From Acetobacter oeni (GTDB lineage: Bacteria > Pseudomonadota > Alphaproteobacteria > Acetobacterales > Acetobacteraceae): DNA of 64,000 bases. This document shows, one piece after another, positions 26,341 to 36,062 of the stretch. Within the stretch, counting starts at the first letter, position 1; every line of letters begins with the position of its first letter. Position numbers and translations under genes: made by a program. A model generated the notes under the pieces. It worked only from the letters and a program-made list of their open reading frames with translations. It made no database searches and was not told the DNA's origin. Location of the stretch: assembly GCF_011516825.1 (NCBI RefSeq), contig NZ_WOTA01000022.1, positions 1 to 64,000 on the forward strand, given 5' to 3'.

Positions 26341-26356
26341 TACCGGGCGGGGCGGT

Positions 26357-26390
26357 ACCTCCGGGTGCTGCTCCGCCGGAAACCGGAGGT
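26357..26390. terminator. hairpin between convergent genes
   Basis: ACCTCCGG (26357-26364) and CCGGAGGT (26383-26390) are perfect complements around an 18-base loop that contains a further CTCCGCCGG. It lies between the ends of the CoA-transferase and alcohol dehydrogenase genes and could end both transcripts. There is no U run. Confidence 0.5.
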
Positions 26391-26396
26391 CCGGTG

Positions 26397-27431
26397 TTAC
26401 GTCCCCGGACGGATCTGAACTTTAAGAATTTCCGGATTATCTCCGAGAGACTCAAAAGCCGTCTGAATGTCGCTCAGCGGAACAACACGCCGGGTAAAGG
26501 GCTCGACCAGAAACCGGCCATGCGTCAGCAGAGCCAGCGCGTCGTGCATATCCTCGCCCATGCCCGCCACAGAGCCTTTGATCGAATTTTCCCTGAGAAC
26601 CATATCAAGAATTCTGAGCGGGATCGTGTCATCAGGCCCGGTGATACCGAAGGCCGCAACATGCCCCCCGGGCCGTATCAGATTGAACGCACTGGCATAC
26701 AGCGCCGGTGAGCCGATGCTTTCAATGACAATATCTGCTCCCCGGCCGCCGGTATGCGCATGAACGACGTTCCGCACATCGGCGGGATCAGTGATGACAA
26801 CATCCGCGCCGGAGCGGCGGGCAAGCTCTGCCCGCTCGGGCGAGAGTTCAACCGCGATCACCGGCGCGGCGCCCACAAGACGCACCATCTGGATGTGCAG
26901 ATTGCCGATCGGACCGGCGCCAAGAACGACGACAGACTGCGCGAAACCGGCCCCCGCCTTGCGGGCTGCCCGCACAACACAGGCAACAGGCTCGGTCAGC
27001 GCCAGAACCTCCGGGACGACACTGTCCGGCGCTGGAATGATCTGACGGGCCGGCACGGAAACATACTCCGCAAACGCGCCATCACGATGGATACCGATCT
27101 GGCGCATCTCCGCGCAGTTCAGGATTTCATTCCTGCGACAAAAATAGCAGTGCCCGCACCCGATATTGATATCGGCCACAACCCGCAATCCGGGCTTCAG
27201 ACCATTTACCCCTTCCCCTACCCGCTCCAGTATTCCGGTAAACTCATGACCGGGAATGAAGGGAATCTTATCCGCCGCATAATGACCGTGAAAGATGTGA
27301 ACATCCGTCCCGCAAATCCCGCAGCGATCCACCCTGACCAGCACATCGTCCGGCCCGACCGGCGGCAGCGGGACTTCCCTGACTTCAAAACGTTCCGGCG
27401 CAACGAGCACGGCAGCCTGCATCGTCTGCAT
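26397..27431 (-). CDS. zinc-dependent medium-chain alcohol/polyol dehydrogenase
   Basis: A 344-residue MDR-family dehydrogenase. The catalytic-zinc region is CGICGTDVHIFHGHY and PGHEFTGILERVGEGV; the structural-zinc cysteines are in CGHCYFCRRNEILNC. The NAD(P) Rossmann motif is VVLGAGPIGNLHIQMV near residue 170, with a later ELSPERAELARR that suggests NAD preference. It resembles sorbitol/threonine-dehydrogenase-like enzymes acting on secondary alcohols of sugars. AGGAG lies before the ATG. It is the last gene of the transport group, 18 bases after the second permease, so it probably oxidises the imported compound or an early derivative to a keto form. Confidence 0.85.
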   Translation of the reverse strand: MQTMQAAVLVAPERFEVREVPLPPVGPDDVLVRVDRCGICGTDVHIFHGHYAADKIPFIPGHEFTGILERVGEGVNGLKPGLRVVADINIGCGHCYFCRRNEILNCAEMRQIGIHRDGAFAEYVSVPARQIIPAPDSVVPEVLALTEPVACVVRAARKAGAGFAQSVVVLGAGPIGNLHIQMVRLVGAAPVIAVELSPERAELARRSGADVVITDPADVRNVVHAHTGGRGADIVIESIGSPALYASAFNLIRPGGHVAAFGITGPDDTIPLRILDMVLRENSIKGSVAGMGEDMHDALALLTHGRFLVEPFTRRVVPLSDIQTAFESLGDNPEILKVQIRPGT

Positions 27432-27449
27432 CTTCGTTCTCCTGACTGT

Positions 27450-28466
27450 TTATTTAACAATCCGCATTTTTGAGCGGTCAATCGTTGTCGCGATGGCGAC
27501 AATCAGAACAAGACCAAAGAAAATCTGCTGTCCTGTCGCCGGGATATTCAGATAAAGCATGCTGGCCCGCACGACCGCCACAATCATCGTGCCGATCAGC
27601 GTGTTCATCACACCGCCAACACCACCCGTCAGGGGCGTTCCCCCGACCAGAACGGCAACGATCGCCGGCAACAGAAACCCTTCCGCCAGCGTGGGCGAGC
27701 CGCCGGACAGTTTGACCGAGAACATCAGCCCGGCAATCGCCGCGAACATTCCGGACAATGCAAAGGCAAGAATTTTATACCGCTCCACACGGATACCCGA
27801 AGCAACAGCAACCGGCTCCCCCGTACCAATGGCCTTCAGAACCCGGCCGGCCGTCATGCGGTTCTGGATAAACCAGGCCACGCCGACAATCACAAGGGCC
27901 AGCACCAGTTCATGAGGAATACCGGCCGTGCTGCCCTGCATCCATCCGAAAGCATGGTTTCTCTGCCCGGCATCCATATGCAGCGCCTGCTGCCCGGAAA
28001 CATACTGCGCGACGGACAGGGCAATGCCACCCACGGCCAGCGTGGCAATGAAAGACGGAACCTTCAGCCGTGTCGTGACAATGCCCGAAACCGCGCCGAA
28101 CAGCAGACCGGCGGCCATGACGACCAGCGCCGAAGCGGCCCCCGCCACAGGGAGCGTTACCGTCGCCAGAACCGTCGCCATGTTCGCGACCGACTGAGAA
28201 GAGAGATCAATGCTGCCGATATAGATGACCAGCGTCATGCCGACCGCCATGATCAGAAGCGGTACGACATCGGTCGCCAGGTTCAGCAAATTTTCCGGAC
28301 TGAGAAATTTTATGTCCGTTACCCCTACCACGAGGAGCGCGCAGACAAGCGTGATCCACGGAAGATGGCGCCTCAGTTTTTCAGCATAGGTCAGACTGCC
28401 GCTTACACCATGTACCGGATCAGGTCGTAAGGTGAAGGTTTTGAGCCTGGCTGACAGTTGAACCAT
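27450..28466 (-). CDS. ribose-type ABC transporter permease (second)
   Basis: A 338-residue inner-membrane permease of the RbsC/branched-chain type with about nine to ten hydrophobic segments (LPWITLVCALLVVGVTDIKF; VVPLLIMAVGMTLVIYIGSI; VMAAGLLFGAVSGIVTTRL). The family loop VAVLVGGTPLTGGVGGVMNTLIG is near residue 270. The start overlaps the end of the ATPase gene by 64 bases (translational coupling), unless a downstream start is used. With the other permease it would form a heterodimeric channel. Confidence 0.88.
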   Translation of the reverse strand: MVQLSARLKTFTLRPDPVHGVSGSLTYAEKLRRHLPWITLVCALLVVGVTDIKFLSPENLLNLATDVVPLLIMAVGMTLVIYIGSIDLSSQSVANMATVLATVTLPVAGAASALVVMAAGLLFGAVSGIVTTRLKVPSFIATLAVGGIALSVAQYVSGQQALHMDAGQRNHAFGWMQGSTAGIPHELVLALVIVGVAWFIQNRMTAGRVLKAIGTGEPVAVASGIRVERYKILAFALSGMFAAIAGLMFSVKLSGGSPTLAEGFLLPAIVAVLVGGTPLTGGVGGVMNTLIGTMIVAVVRASMLYLNIPATGQQIFFGLVLIVAIATTIDRSKMRIVK

Positions 28467-29908
28467 TTCCTGATCTCTCCGTCCTTGATGACAGCGATGG
28501 TGTGACTGAGGCCGATTGCCTCTTCCAGAGTATCCGCAACAAGAATGATCCCCACGCCGTCCGCCGACATGTCCCGGATCATCTCATAAACATCTTCTTT
28601 CGCGCCGATATCGAGGCCGCGGGTAGGGTGATCGAGCAGGATGATCTCCGACCCGCTGCTTCGCCATTTGGCCAGAACGACTTTCTGCTGATTACCACCG
28701 GAAAGATTTCCACAATCGGAATTTTCCGAAGCAACCCTGATCGACAGACGCCTGATCCAGTCACGCGCGAGTTCGCGTTCCGCCGGAATCCTGAGCACGC
28801 CGCTTTTCGAATAATTCCGCATCTGGGAGAGCGTCATGTTTTCAAAGACATTCATGCCACTGGCAATGCCTTCGATCTTGCGCTCACGCGGAACATATCC
28901 CACACCATGCGAAACACTTTCCGACGCGCTGAACGACCGCACCGGAATACCCCGGATACTGATGGTCCCTTTCTCAGGCTTCTTCATCCCGAAAATCGTT
29001 CGAAGAACGGGCTCCCGCCCCGATCCTTCCACGCCGACAAGAGCCAGAACCTCGCCCGCATGCAGATTCAGGGAAACGTCATTTCCCCGCCCCGCTATCG
29101 TCACATGATCAAGTTCCAGCAGGACATGACCGTCGTCGTACGGCCTCTGTTTGTCTTCCCGGTAATATTCATGATTGACATCCCGGCCGACCATTTTCTT
29201 CTGGATCGTCTCGATGTCCGCTTCCGCGCTGTTCATCACATCAACGACGGCACCATCCTTGAGAACGTAAATACGATCCGACAACGTGACGATTTCATCA
29301 AGGCGGTGAGAAACAAAAATGAACGAGGCTCGCCCTCGAAGTTCCCTTACCAGACCGAAGAGCAGATCGATTTCTTCTTTTGAGAGAACGGATGTCGGCT
29401 CATCCAGAAGAATGACAAGTTTCCCCTCCACCCTTTCTTCAAGGGTAAGGACCTTCGCCAGTTCGACGAGCTGACGCTGGGAGAATGTCAGCTTCGATGT
29501 AATCATCGCCGGATCGATGTCGAGCTTCACTTTCCTGAGCTGCTTTCCAGCCGCTTCCGCCATCTTCTTCCATTTGATGGCGCCAAACCGGACAAACGGC
29601 TTCTCAAATCCAAGAAAGATGTTTTCCATCACGGTCAGATTGGGAATCAGGGATTGCTCCTGATACACCATTCCGACACCCATTTTCATGGCATCGCGTG
29701 GATTGCTGAAGGAAACAGGAACGCCATCCACCAGGACATTGCCGGCATCATGCCTAACAGCCCCGTAAATGATTTTCATCAGGGTCGACTTGCCTGCACC
29801 GTTCTCGCCAACAAGCCCGACAATCTCCCCGTCTCCAATCCTGAAATCCACACCCTTGAGAACATGCACGCCAGGGTAACGTTTTTCGACATTCTGCAGT
29901 TCGAACAT
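28403..29908 (-). CDS. ribose-type ABC transporter ATPase, two NBDs
   Basis: A 501-residue double-ATPase like RbsA. NBD1 has Walker A GENGAGKSTLMK, signature LTFSQRQLVELAKVL and Walker B LLDEPTSVLS. NBD2 has the degenerate Walker A GVEGSGREPV usual for the family and a normal signature LSGGNQQKVVLAKW, but its Walker B reads LLDHPTRGLD, with His where the catalytic Glu normally is. The second site is therefore probably inactive, a known variation in these asymmetric ATPases. Start ATG 29908 follows AGGGG. It is five bases from the upstream permease gene. It energises sugar-like uptake. Confidence 0.92.
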   Translation of the reverse strand: MFELQNVEKRYPGVHVLKGVDFRIGDGEIVGLVGENGAGKSTLMKIIYGAVRHDAGNVLVDGVPVSFSNPRDAMKMGVGMVYQEQSLIPNLTVMENIFLGFEKPFVRFGAIKWKKMAEAAGKQLRKVKLDIDPAMITSKLTFSQRQLVELAKVLTLEERVEGKLVILLDEPTSVLSKEEIDLLFGLVRELRGRASFIFVSHRLDEIVTLSDRIYVLKDGAVVDVMNSAEADIETIQKKMVGRDVNHEYYREDKQRPYDDGHVLLELDHVTIAGRGNDVSLNLHAGEVLALVGVEGSGREPVLRTIFGMKKPEKGTISIRGIPVRSFSASESVSHGVGYVPRERKIEGIASGMNVFENMTLSQMRNYSKSGVLRIPAERELARDWIRRLSIRVASENSDCGNLSGGNQQKVVLAKWRSSGSEIILLDHPTRGLDIGAKEDVYEMIRDMSADGVGIILVADTLEEAIGLSHTIAVIKDGEIRKWFNCQPGSKPSPYDLIRYMV

Positions 29909-29913
29909 GGCCC

Positions 29914-30879
29914 CTACTTTACAAAAAAGAGAGAACGCCGGTCGGTGGACAGATAAACGGCCGCAATGACAAGCAGACCGAGAACACCATCCTGAAAGTA
30001 ATCCGGGAGTCCGACAACCACCATTCCGTTACCTATGACATTGACGATCAGAACCCCTACAAGCGTATTCCAGACACCACCTGATCCGCCGCTCAGCGAG
30101 GTCCCGCCAACAACGACAGACGTAATCGAAACGAACATGAAATTCTGTCCCGTCTCGGTCTCGGCAATACCCAGCCGGGCAACAGCGAATATCGCTCCCA
30201 GCGCATAAAAAATACCCGCAACGATAAAGCCGGTTACCCGCAGCCTTCCGGTATTCAGCCCGGAAGCACGCGCCAGATCCTCGCCGCCTCCAACTGCATA
30301 AAAATTACGACCGACCGTCGTATCGTCCTGGATGAACCACGCGATCAAAAGGCACGCCAGCGCCGCCCAGGCCATCAGCGGAAAGCCCCCTACCCGCACC
30401 GTCAGAAGAGAGCGGAAAATCGGGTCCTCGATCAGGATACGATCTCCGCCCGTAATCAGCAGCGACAACCCGATTCCGACAAATCCCAGAGAAAGACTCG
30501 CCATAAATGAAGGAATTTTGAGTTTGACGTGAATCAGTCCGTTAACGGCCCCCAGGACCGCACCAATGAGAAGAGCACCGGGAATAGCCAGCCACCCGGC
30601 TCCTGAAAGCGAGCCGCCAAGGGCGTTCAGCATCAACGCGAACAGCACGGCACAAACCGCAATGGTTCCCTCCATCGACAGGTCGATCGATCCCATCAGG
30701 ATGACAAACGTCACGCCTGTCGCAACCATCAGAGCCGGCGAAGATGAAATCGCAATACGCGCAAAGTTACGAAGTGACAGAAAATTCGGATTGACTGCCG
30801 TGAAGAACAGGACAAGCCCGATCAGCACGAAAAGAGGGACCCATTTTCTGAGATTTTCCATGGTCAGGCGCTGAGTCAT
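29914..30879 (-). CDS. ribose-type ABC transporter permease (first)
   Basis: A 321-residue inner-membrane permease of the RbsC family with eight or more hydrophobic segments (WVPLFVLIGLVLFFTAVNPN; MVATGVTFVILMGSIDLSME; GAWNTLVG-type loop SVVVGGTSLSGGSGGVWNTL near residue 270). It lies five bases upstream of the ATPase gene and 72 bases after the binding-protein gene. The two permeases of the operon differ from each other, so the transporter is a heterodimer. Confidence 0.9.
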   Translation of the reverse strand: MTQRLTMENLRKWVPLFVLIGLVLFFTAVNPNFLSLRNFARIAISSSPALMVATGVTFVILMGSIDLSMEGTIAVCAVLFALMLNALGGSLSGAGWLAIPGALLIGAVLGAVNGLIHVKLKIPSFMASLSLGFVGIGLSLLITGGDRILIEDPIFRSLLTVRVGGFPLMAWAALACLLIAWFIQDDTTVGRNFYAVGGGEDLARASGLNTGRLRVTGFIVAGIFYALGAIFAVARLGIAETETGQNFMFVSITSVVVGGTSLSGGSGGVWNTLVGVLIVNVIGNGMVVVGLPDYFQDGVLGLLVIAAVYLSTDRRSLFFVK

Positions 30880-30951
30880 GAGCAGGTCTCGCCATCAACA
30901 GTAAAAACGCCGATAATTCGTGATTCTTTGCCATGAGATCCTGACAAAAAA

Positions 30952-32067
30952 TCATGATTTATATCGGATGGGTCCTTTGGCCAGAGACCAGAAATCTTTC
31001 CAGTTATACTCCGGGTTCGTATCTATATATTTTGTCTTGAATTCCTGAGCGTCTTTTGTCGTTATCACCGCCGTCGGACCATAAAACTCACGATGTTCCC
31101 TAGGCTCCGCCGAGGGTTTGAACGCACCTGTCGCCGCGTAATAGGCCAGCGAAGCCGTGATCCCGCCCGCCCAGTATGCATTTGTAAAGACCGTTGCAAG
31201 CAATTTTCCTTTTGCAATCATTTCTATTGCCTGCGGATTGCCGTCATAGGATACGACAGGCATATTTTCGATACCCTCAGCCCGCAGTGCCTCGATCACG
31301 CCATAAGCCATCGTGTCACTGGCGCAATGAACCCCCTTGATCGCATCGCCGTAGCGCGTCAGAAAACCCGACATGACCTGATTGGCTTTCTGCGTGTCCC
31401 AGTCGGCCGCCTGAATCGCCAGAAGCTGGATATTCGGATAGGCTTTCAATGCATTTTTGAAACCCTGCTGACGTTCGATAGCCGGATTGTTAGAGGCGAT
31501 ACCGCCAAGATGCACTACACCACCCTTCCCTCCCATGGCATCGAACAGAACACGGGCCGTCTGTTCGGATGGTCCGACGTCGGACCATGTCATGTGAGAG
31601 ACGTAATTGTCGCCGAAATCCCATGGATGGAGATCATCAGTCTTGTTCCAAATCGTGGAAACATACGCACCGGCATGGCTGACGGCTTCAACGACCGGCC
31701 GGCAGTTCGGCATATCATTCGGATCGACCGCCAGCGCCACACCGCTGCCATAACGCGAGAGAAGGGACTGGATGTCGGAGAGGGATTTTTCGCTGGACCC
31801 ACCATTGATCAGATTGATCAGGTCACCCGACTGCCTGCCCAGACTCCGGACAAATGCCTCTCCTCCGGCAACGATGGAATTCCAGAACGGATTCGTCCGA
31901 TCCCGATAGCTCCAGCATATTTTCGGATCAGGTGATGTTGCAGCCGCAGCCTGCCGCCCGATCAGCGAGGAAGAAGCCGCTGCTCCGCAAAGGCCCCAGG
32001 CCGAGAGCAGGAGAAGATTGCGACGATTGAGCGTCTGGTGCTCAATGTAATTTTTAATGAAAGACAT
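30952..32067 (-). CDS. periplasmic sugar-binding protein (ribose type)
   Basis: A 371-residue type-I periplasmic binding protein. The N-terminus has a twin arginine (NRRNLLLLSAWGLCGAAASS) and ends near AAAATSPD, so export may be by Tat. The core shows the family layout: ALAVDPNDMPNCRPVVEAVS, VVHLGGIASNNPAIERQQGF and GVHCASDTMAYGVIEALRAE, with VVSYDGNPQAIEMI near the hinge. It receives the substrate for the ABC importer encoded just downstream. GGAGG precedes the ATG. The ligand is unknown; a sugar or polyol fits the family. It carries the operator-like motif 85 bases upstream of its start. Confidence 0.9.
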   Translation of the reverse strand: MSFIKNYIEHQTLNRRNLLLLSAWGLCGAAASSSLIGRQAAAATSPDPKICWSYRDRTNPFWNSIVAGGEAFVRSLGRQSGDLINLINGGSSEKSLSDIQSLLSRYGSGVALAVDPNDMPNCRPVVEAVSHAGAYVSTIWNKTDDLHPWDFGDNYVSHMTWSDVGPSEQTARVLFDAMGGKGGVVHLGGIASNNPAIERQQGFKNALKAYPNIQLLAIQAADWDTQKANQVMSGFLTRYGDAIKGVHCASDTMAYGVIEALRAEGIENMPVVSYDGNPQAIEMIAKGKLLATVFTNAYWAGGITASLAYYAATGAFKPSAEPREHREFYGPTAVITTKDAQEFKTKYIDTNPEYNWKDFWSLAKGPIRYKS

Positions 32068-32151
32068 GTCTGCCTCCGGGACGCCTGTTTCTGGAATCTA
32101 CTGCCAGAGTCTGTGCACTCTGCGGTATATCCGGCGTTCTTTATTATTGAA

Positions 32152-32163
32152 CCAGATAGTTAC
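32152..32163 (-). promoter_or_regulatory. operator half-site before transporter operon
   Basis: CCAGATAGTTAC matches the right half and spacer of the palindrome at 24709-24728 (CCAGATGGTTAC) with one difference, 85 bases upstream of the binding-protein ATG. The other half is poorly conserved. It is a candidate site for the same regulator. Confidence 0.4.
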
Positions 32164-32330
32164 CAAAGACTGTTCGGAAGTCAACAGCAAAGAACGCACA
32201 GTCATGTGAGATGAAGCGGAATCAATGTGATCAGAACAAACGATTTCGGTGATTTCCTGCTGTACTCATGGCAGACGTAACTGGAACATCTCCTGTCTCC
32301 CAGCAATAAGCTATCGCGTGGCGTACCGGA

Positions 32331-33347
32331 TCAGATCGGAACAGGCGCATTTTCCCGGAGCAACCCACGTTTTTTCAGATCGGCCCAGAACTCTGAAGGG
32401 ATGGGATAGCTGAACCATTTGAGATTCTGCTCAAGCTGCCCGGTATTTCGTGTCCCCGCGCAGAATGACGGGATCGCCGGATGAGCAACGACAAACTGCA
32501 ATGCCGCCGCCGGAAGCGGAACACCGTAATCCCGGCACACAGCTTCGATTCTCACCACCCGCTCCATGATCACTTCCGGTGCGGGAGAATAGTTATATTT
32601 CGCGCCAGGAACAGCACCTGTCGCAAGGATACCGGAATTGAAACCACCGCCAATCACAACGGCGGCACCACGCGCCTCACATAAAGGCAGGAATTTATCC
32701 AGAGCCTCCTGCTCAAGCAGCGTGTAACGCCCGGCCAGAAGAAAGCAGTCAAAATCACGCTGAAGAAGCGCTTCGTAGCAAACCTCCCATTCGTTAACGC
32801 CGACCCCGATCGCTTTGACGACACCTTCCGACCGAAGTCTTTCGAGTGCGCGCCAGCATCCGTCCATGGCCTGCCGGAAAACCTCCGGTTGATTATCTCC
32901 CTGGGTAAACCGGTCAATGTCGTGGATGAAGAGAAAATCTATTCTTTCAAGCGCGAGCCGCTGCAACGAATCCTCGAAAGAACGCATGGTTCCATCAAAA
33001 CTGTAATCGAAATCCATTATGTTGGGAGCGGCATTATTCCATGGCGAGAAATCGATCTCCGAGCGCTTCGCGGCCCGCAATCTCCTGCCGACTTTCGAGG
33101 ACACCACAAAATCGTCACGTTTTTTCCAGCGAAGAGAGTGACCCAGCCGGAGTTCCGCGAGGCCGTGACCATACATGGGGGACGTATCGTAAAAACGGAC
33201 CCCGGCATCCCACGCGCATTGTATCATGTCATTCGCAATACCCTCATCGACTTCCCGAAGGAAGTTGCCAAGAGGCGCGGTACCAAATGCAAAAGCGGTT
33301 ACATCAACACCACTACGACCGAATTTACGTTTTTCGTCTGGTCTCAT
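32331..33347 (-). CDS. aldo/keto reductase (sugar dehydrogenase type)
   Basis: A 338-residue AKR with the complete catalytic tetrad Asp54, Tyr59, Lys85 and His142 (FYDTSPMYG, VSSKVG, FIHDID). The sequence resembles the group that contains D-threo-aldose 1-dehydrogenase/L-fucose dehydrogenase and pyridoxal 4-dehydrogenase, which oxidise cyclic hemiacetals to lactones with NAD(P). Without the ligand known, sugar-to-lactone oxidation is an inference. It stands between the ETF genes and the transporter genes with gaps of about 140 and 260 bases, so it may have its own promoter or be read through. Confidence 0.82.
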   Translation of the reverse strand: MRPDEKRKFGRSGVDVTAFAFGTAPLGNFLREVDEGIANDMIQCAWDAGVRFYDTSPMYGHGLAELRLGHSLRWKKRDDFVVSSKVGRRLRAAKRSEIDFSPWNNAAPNIMDFDYSFDGTMRSFEDSLQRLALERIDFLFIHDIDRFTQGDNQPEVFRQAMDGCWRALERLRSEGVVKAIGVGVNEWEVCYEALLQRDFDCFLLAGRYTLLEQEALDKFLPLCEARGAAVVIGGGFNSGILATGAVPGAKYNYSPAPEVIMERVVRIEAVCRDYGVPLPAAALQFVVAHPAIPSFCAGTRNTGQLEQNLKWFSYPIPSEFWADLKKRGLLRENAPVPI

Positions 33348-33485
33348 AGCCGGTCATCCTGTTTTTTGCCTGTTCATATGTCATGACGGCTTTATTTTTA
33401 CGGACGGCTGTTCCCAACAGTTTTCTTTAGCGTTCTTTCCGGGTCAACGACCTGAAAATCGTTTTCTTTCGGTTACAGATCATCT

Positions 33486-34427
33486 TCAGGAGAACTGCTT
33501 CTCCAGTTTCTTCGTCAGTTCAGGAACAATGGAAAAAAGATCCCCGACAAGCGCATAGTCGGCGACTCTGAAGACAGGCGCATCTTCATCCTTGTTTATC
33601 GCTACAATAACTTTCGAGTCCTTCATCCCTGCAAGATGCTGGATGGCACCGGAAATTCCGACAGCGAGATAAAGTTCCGGAGCAACCACTTTGCCGGTCT
33701 GCCCGACCTGCCAGTCATTCGGCGCATAACCCAGATCGACCGCCGCGCGACTGGCCCCGACAGCAGCCCCCATCCTGTCTGCCAGATCAATGATCATGTC
33801 GAATTTTTCTTTCGATCCGACACCACGCCCCCCCGAAACAACCACCCTGGCCGAAGTCAGATCCGGCCGCTCAGAGACCACGGAAACATCTTCCACCCAG
33901 AAGGACAGTTCCGGATCAGCAACAGCGTCTGTTCTTTCGATGGGTGCGGAGCCACCTTCACCAACAGCACTGAAAGACGATGTTCTGACGGTAAAAATTT
34001 TGATCGGATCAGCCGAAACGACCGTCTGAATCGCATTTCCGGCATAAACGGGCCGGTCAAATGTTTCCGCATCATGCACATGAGTGACGTCGGACAGCAC
34101 CATCACATCCAGCAGCGAAGCCACGCGAGGCAGAATGTTTTTCGAGAACGCCGTCGCAGGAGCGGCGATGTGACTGTATGCCGGAGCAAGAGAAACAATC
34201 AGCGCGGCAAGTGGTTCGGCCAGGCCGTGAGCCAGCGAAACATCCTGTGCCATCAGAACCCTGGATACGCCCTGAAGTCTGGACGCTTCCTGTGCCGCGG
34301 CCTCGCTGTCACCGGATGCAACCAGGACATGCACTTCACCCAGAGGGGACAGCGCGGAGAGGGTTTTCGCAACAGCATCCGTGGCCAGACGCCCCTGATT
34401 CACTTCGGCAAGCAGAAGAACGGACAT
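33486..34427 (-). CDS. etfA: electron transfer flavoprotein alpha subunit
   Basis: A 313-residue FAD-binding ETF alpha. The C-terminal FAD domain is complete: [58 protein letters not shown] and the end [20 protein letters not shown]. It receives electrons from acyl-CoA dehydrogenase and passes them to ETF:quinone oxidoreductase. Its ATG overlaps the TGA of etfB by one base, so the two are translationally coupled. No ETF-quinone oxidoreductase gene is in the window. The presence of both ETF subunits next to an acyl-CoA dehydrogenase argues for a dedicated electron path. Confidence 0.95.
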   Translation of the reverse strand: MSVLLLAEVNQGRLATDAVAKTLSALSPLGEVHVLVASGDSEAAAQEASRLQGVSRVLMAQDVSLAHGLAEPLAALIVSLAPAYSHIAAPATAFSKNILPRVASLLDVMVLSDVTHVHDAETFDRPVYAGNAIQTVVSADPIKIFTVRTSSFSAVGEGGSAPIERTDAVADPELSFWVEDVSVVSERPDLTSARVVVSGGRGVGSKEKFDMIIDLADRMGAAVGASRAAVDLGYAPNDWQVGQTGKVVAPELYLAVGISGAIQHLAGMKDSKVIVAINKDEDAPVFRVADYALVGDLFSIVPELTKKLEKQFS

Positions 34428-35188
34428 CAGATAACTCCTGCTTCGTTTTTAAGTTTTTCTATGAGTTCATCGACCGAAGAGACTCTTACGCCGGCAGAAC
34501 GCTGCGGCGGTTCAATCGTTCGCACAACTTTCAGACGCGGCGTGGTATCAATGTCCAGTTCCGCAACGGTCCGTTCTTCCAGAGGTTTTTTCTTCGCCTT
34601 CATGATATTCGGCAAAGACACGTAGCGTGGTTCATTCAGTCTGAGATCAGCAGTAATCACCGCCGGGAGACTGACCCTGACGGTCTGTAGTCCGCCATCG
34701 ACCTCCCGGGTTACAATCGCGCTACCATCAGCGATTTTGATTTCCGATGCAAAGGTTGCCTGCCCCCAGCCCAGAAGACCCGCAAGCATCTGCCCTGTCG
34801 CATTCAGATCATTATCGATCGCCTGTTTTCCTGCAATCACAAGATCCGGCTGTTCCTGTTCGACGAGCCTGGCAAGAATTTTTGCGACGGCAAGAGGTTC
34901 AATGTCCTGATTGACGTCGGATGTCGCATCGACAAGAATCGCGCGATCGGCACCCATCGCCAGCGCCGTGCGAAGAACATCCTGTGCCTGTTTCACTCCG
35001 ATGGAAACAGCCACGATCTCCGAGACAATGCCCTTTTCCTTCAGTCGTACCGCTTCTTCAACGGCGATCTCATCAAAGGGATTCATCGACATTTTCACGT
35101 TCGTCAGTTCAACTCCGGACCCATCTGCCCTGACCCGAACCTTTACGTTATAATCAACAACTCTTTTTACAGGAACAATTACTTTCAT
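34427..35188 (-). CDS. etfB: electron transfer flavoprotein beta subunit
   Basis: A 253-residue ETF beta, full length, starting [20 protein letters not shown]. It carries [19 protein letters not shown], the AMP-site region [19 protein letters not shown] and the interaction loop [20 protein letters not shown], which recognises acyl-CoA dehydrogenases. GGGGGGAC precedes the ATG. It is 15 bases after the sugar-isomerase-like gene and ends inside the etfA start. The usual order etfB-etfA is kept. Confidence 0.95.
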   Translation of the reverse strand: MKVIVPVKRVVDYNVKVRVRADGSGVELTNVKMSMNPFDEIAVEEAVRLKEKGIVSEIVAVSIGVKQAQDVLRTALAMGADRAILVDATSDVNQDIEPLAVAKILARLVEQEQPDLVIAGKQAIDNDLNATGQMLAGLLGWGQATFASEIKIADGSAIVTREVDGGLQTVRVSLPAVITADLRLNEPRYVSLPNIMKAKKKPLEERTVAELDIDTTPRLKVVRTIEPPQRSAGVRVSSVDELIEKLKNEAGVI

Positions 35189-35203
35189 GAGTCCCCCCGA
35201 AAA

Positions 35204-36061
35204 TCAGCACACAGACCGGAAGCGGTCGATCATGATATCGAGAACCTCTTCAGGCTCCCGTTTCCACCAGTTGGCGGCAGAGAAAATTTCAACCTCGCAG
35301 AATCCCTGATACCCGGCGGCTTCGACCGCCGAGCGAATTCCTCTGAGATCAGCAACACCATCTCCCATCATGCCGCGATCCAGCAGAAAGTCGGACGTGT
35401 GCGCGAGCCAGTCGCACAGATGAAATCCGAAAATCCGTCGGCCGGCACGGGCAAGCTGGCGGGGCAGATCGGTATCCCACCAGACATGATAAACATCGAT
35501 GGCAACACCAAGGTTGTCGGCGTTAATGAAATCACAGATATCAAGGGCATCGCGCGTCGTCATAAGACAGGACCGGTCGCCGCCATACATCGGATGCAAA
35601 GGTTCCAGCGCCAGCCTGACACCGGAGGAAGCCGCATAGGGCAGAACACCCGCAATGCAACCGGCAACAGCCTTCAGGCTTTCCTGCACCCCTTTTGTGC
35701 CCACCTGCACGCCACCGGTCACAATCGTCAGAACATCGGCCCCAAGTTCAGCGGTTTCGTCAATGGCTTTGCGGAAATCGTCGGCAACGTCTTCCCTGTG
35801 CCGGGCCGCCAGCGGGCCGACAAGAAACGGAGCCCGGCACAACCCCACGACACGGACTCCCGCCTCCCGCGCACGCGCGCCAATCGCGGCAGCCTTTCCC
35901 TCGATTTCCCTTCGCCAGAACACCAGTCCGTTGATTCCCCGCTCCGCACAGGCATCAATGGTTCGCTCCGGTGACCACCCGACCCCCGCTCCGGGAACAT
36001 TATGCCCAAGAGTAGCCGTGTTCAGGGCCAGAACCGAATGGTCATGACTGAAATCACGCAT
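35204..36061 (-). CDS. sugar phosphate isomerase/epimerase-like TIM-barrel protein
   Basis: A 285-residue protein from ATG 36061, which lies one base after the upstream stop; an upstream TTG is less likely. It has the metal ligands of the xylose-isomerase-like TIM barrel: Glu in LALEPLHPMYGG, Asp in AIDVYHVWWDTD, His in FGFHLCDWLAHTSD and Glu in CEVEIFSAANWW. Members isomerise, epimerise or dehydrate sugars, ketoses or inosose; some are only hydrolases. The tight coupling to the DUF993 gene suggests they act on consecutive intermediates. No exact substrate can be read from the sequence. Confidence 0.8.
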   Translation of the reverse strand: MRDFSHDHSVLALNTATLGHNVPGAGVGWSPERTIDACAERGINGLVFWRREIEGKAAAIGARAREAGVRVVGLCRAPFLVGPLAARHREDVADDFRKAIDETAELGADVLTIVTGGVQVGTKGVQESLKAVAGCIAGVLPYAASSGVRLALEPLHPMYGGDRSCLMTTRDALDICDFINADNLGVAIDVYHVWWDTDLPRQLARAGRRIFGFHLCDWLAHTSDFLLDRGMMGDGVADLRGIRSAVEAAGYQGFCEVEIFSAANWWKREPEEVLDIMIDRFRSVC

Positions 36062-36062
36062 C

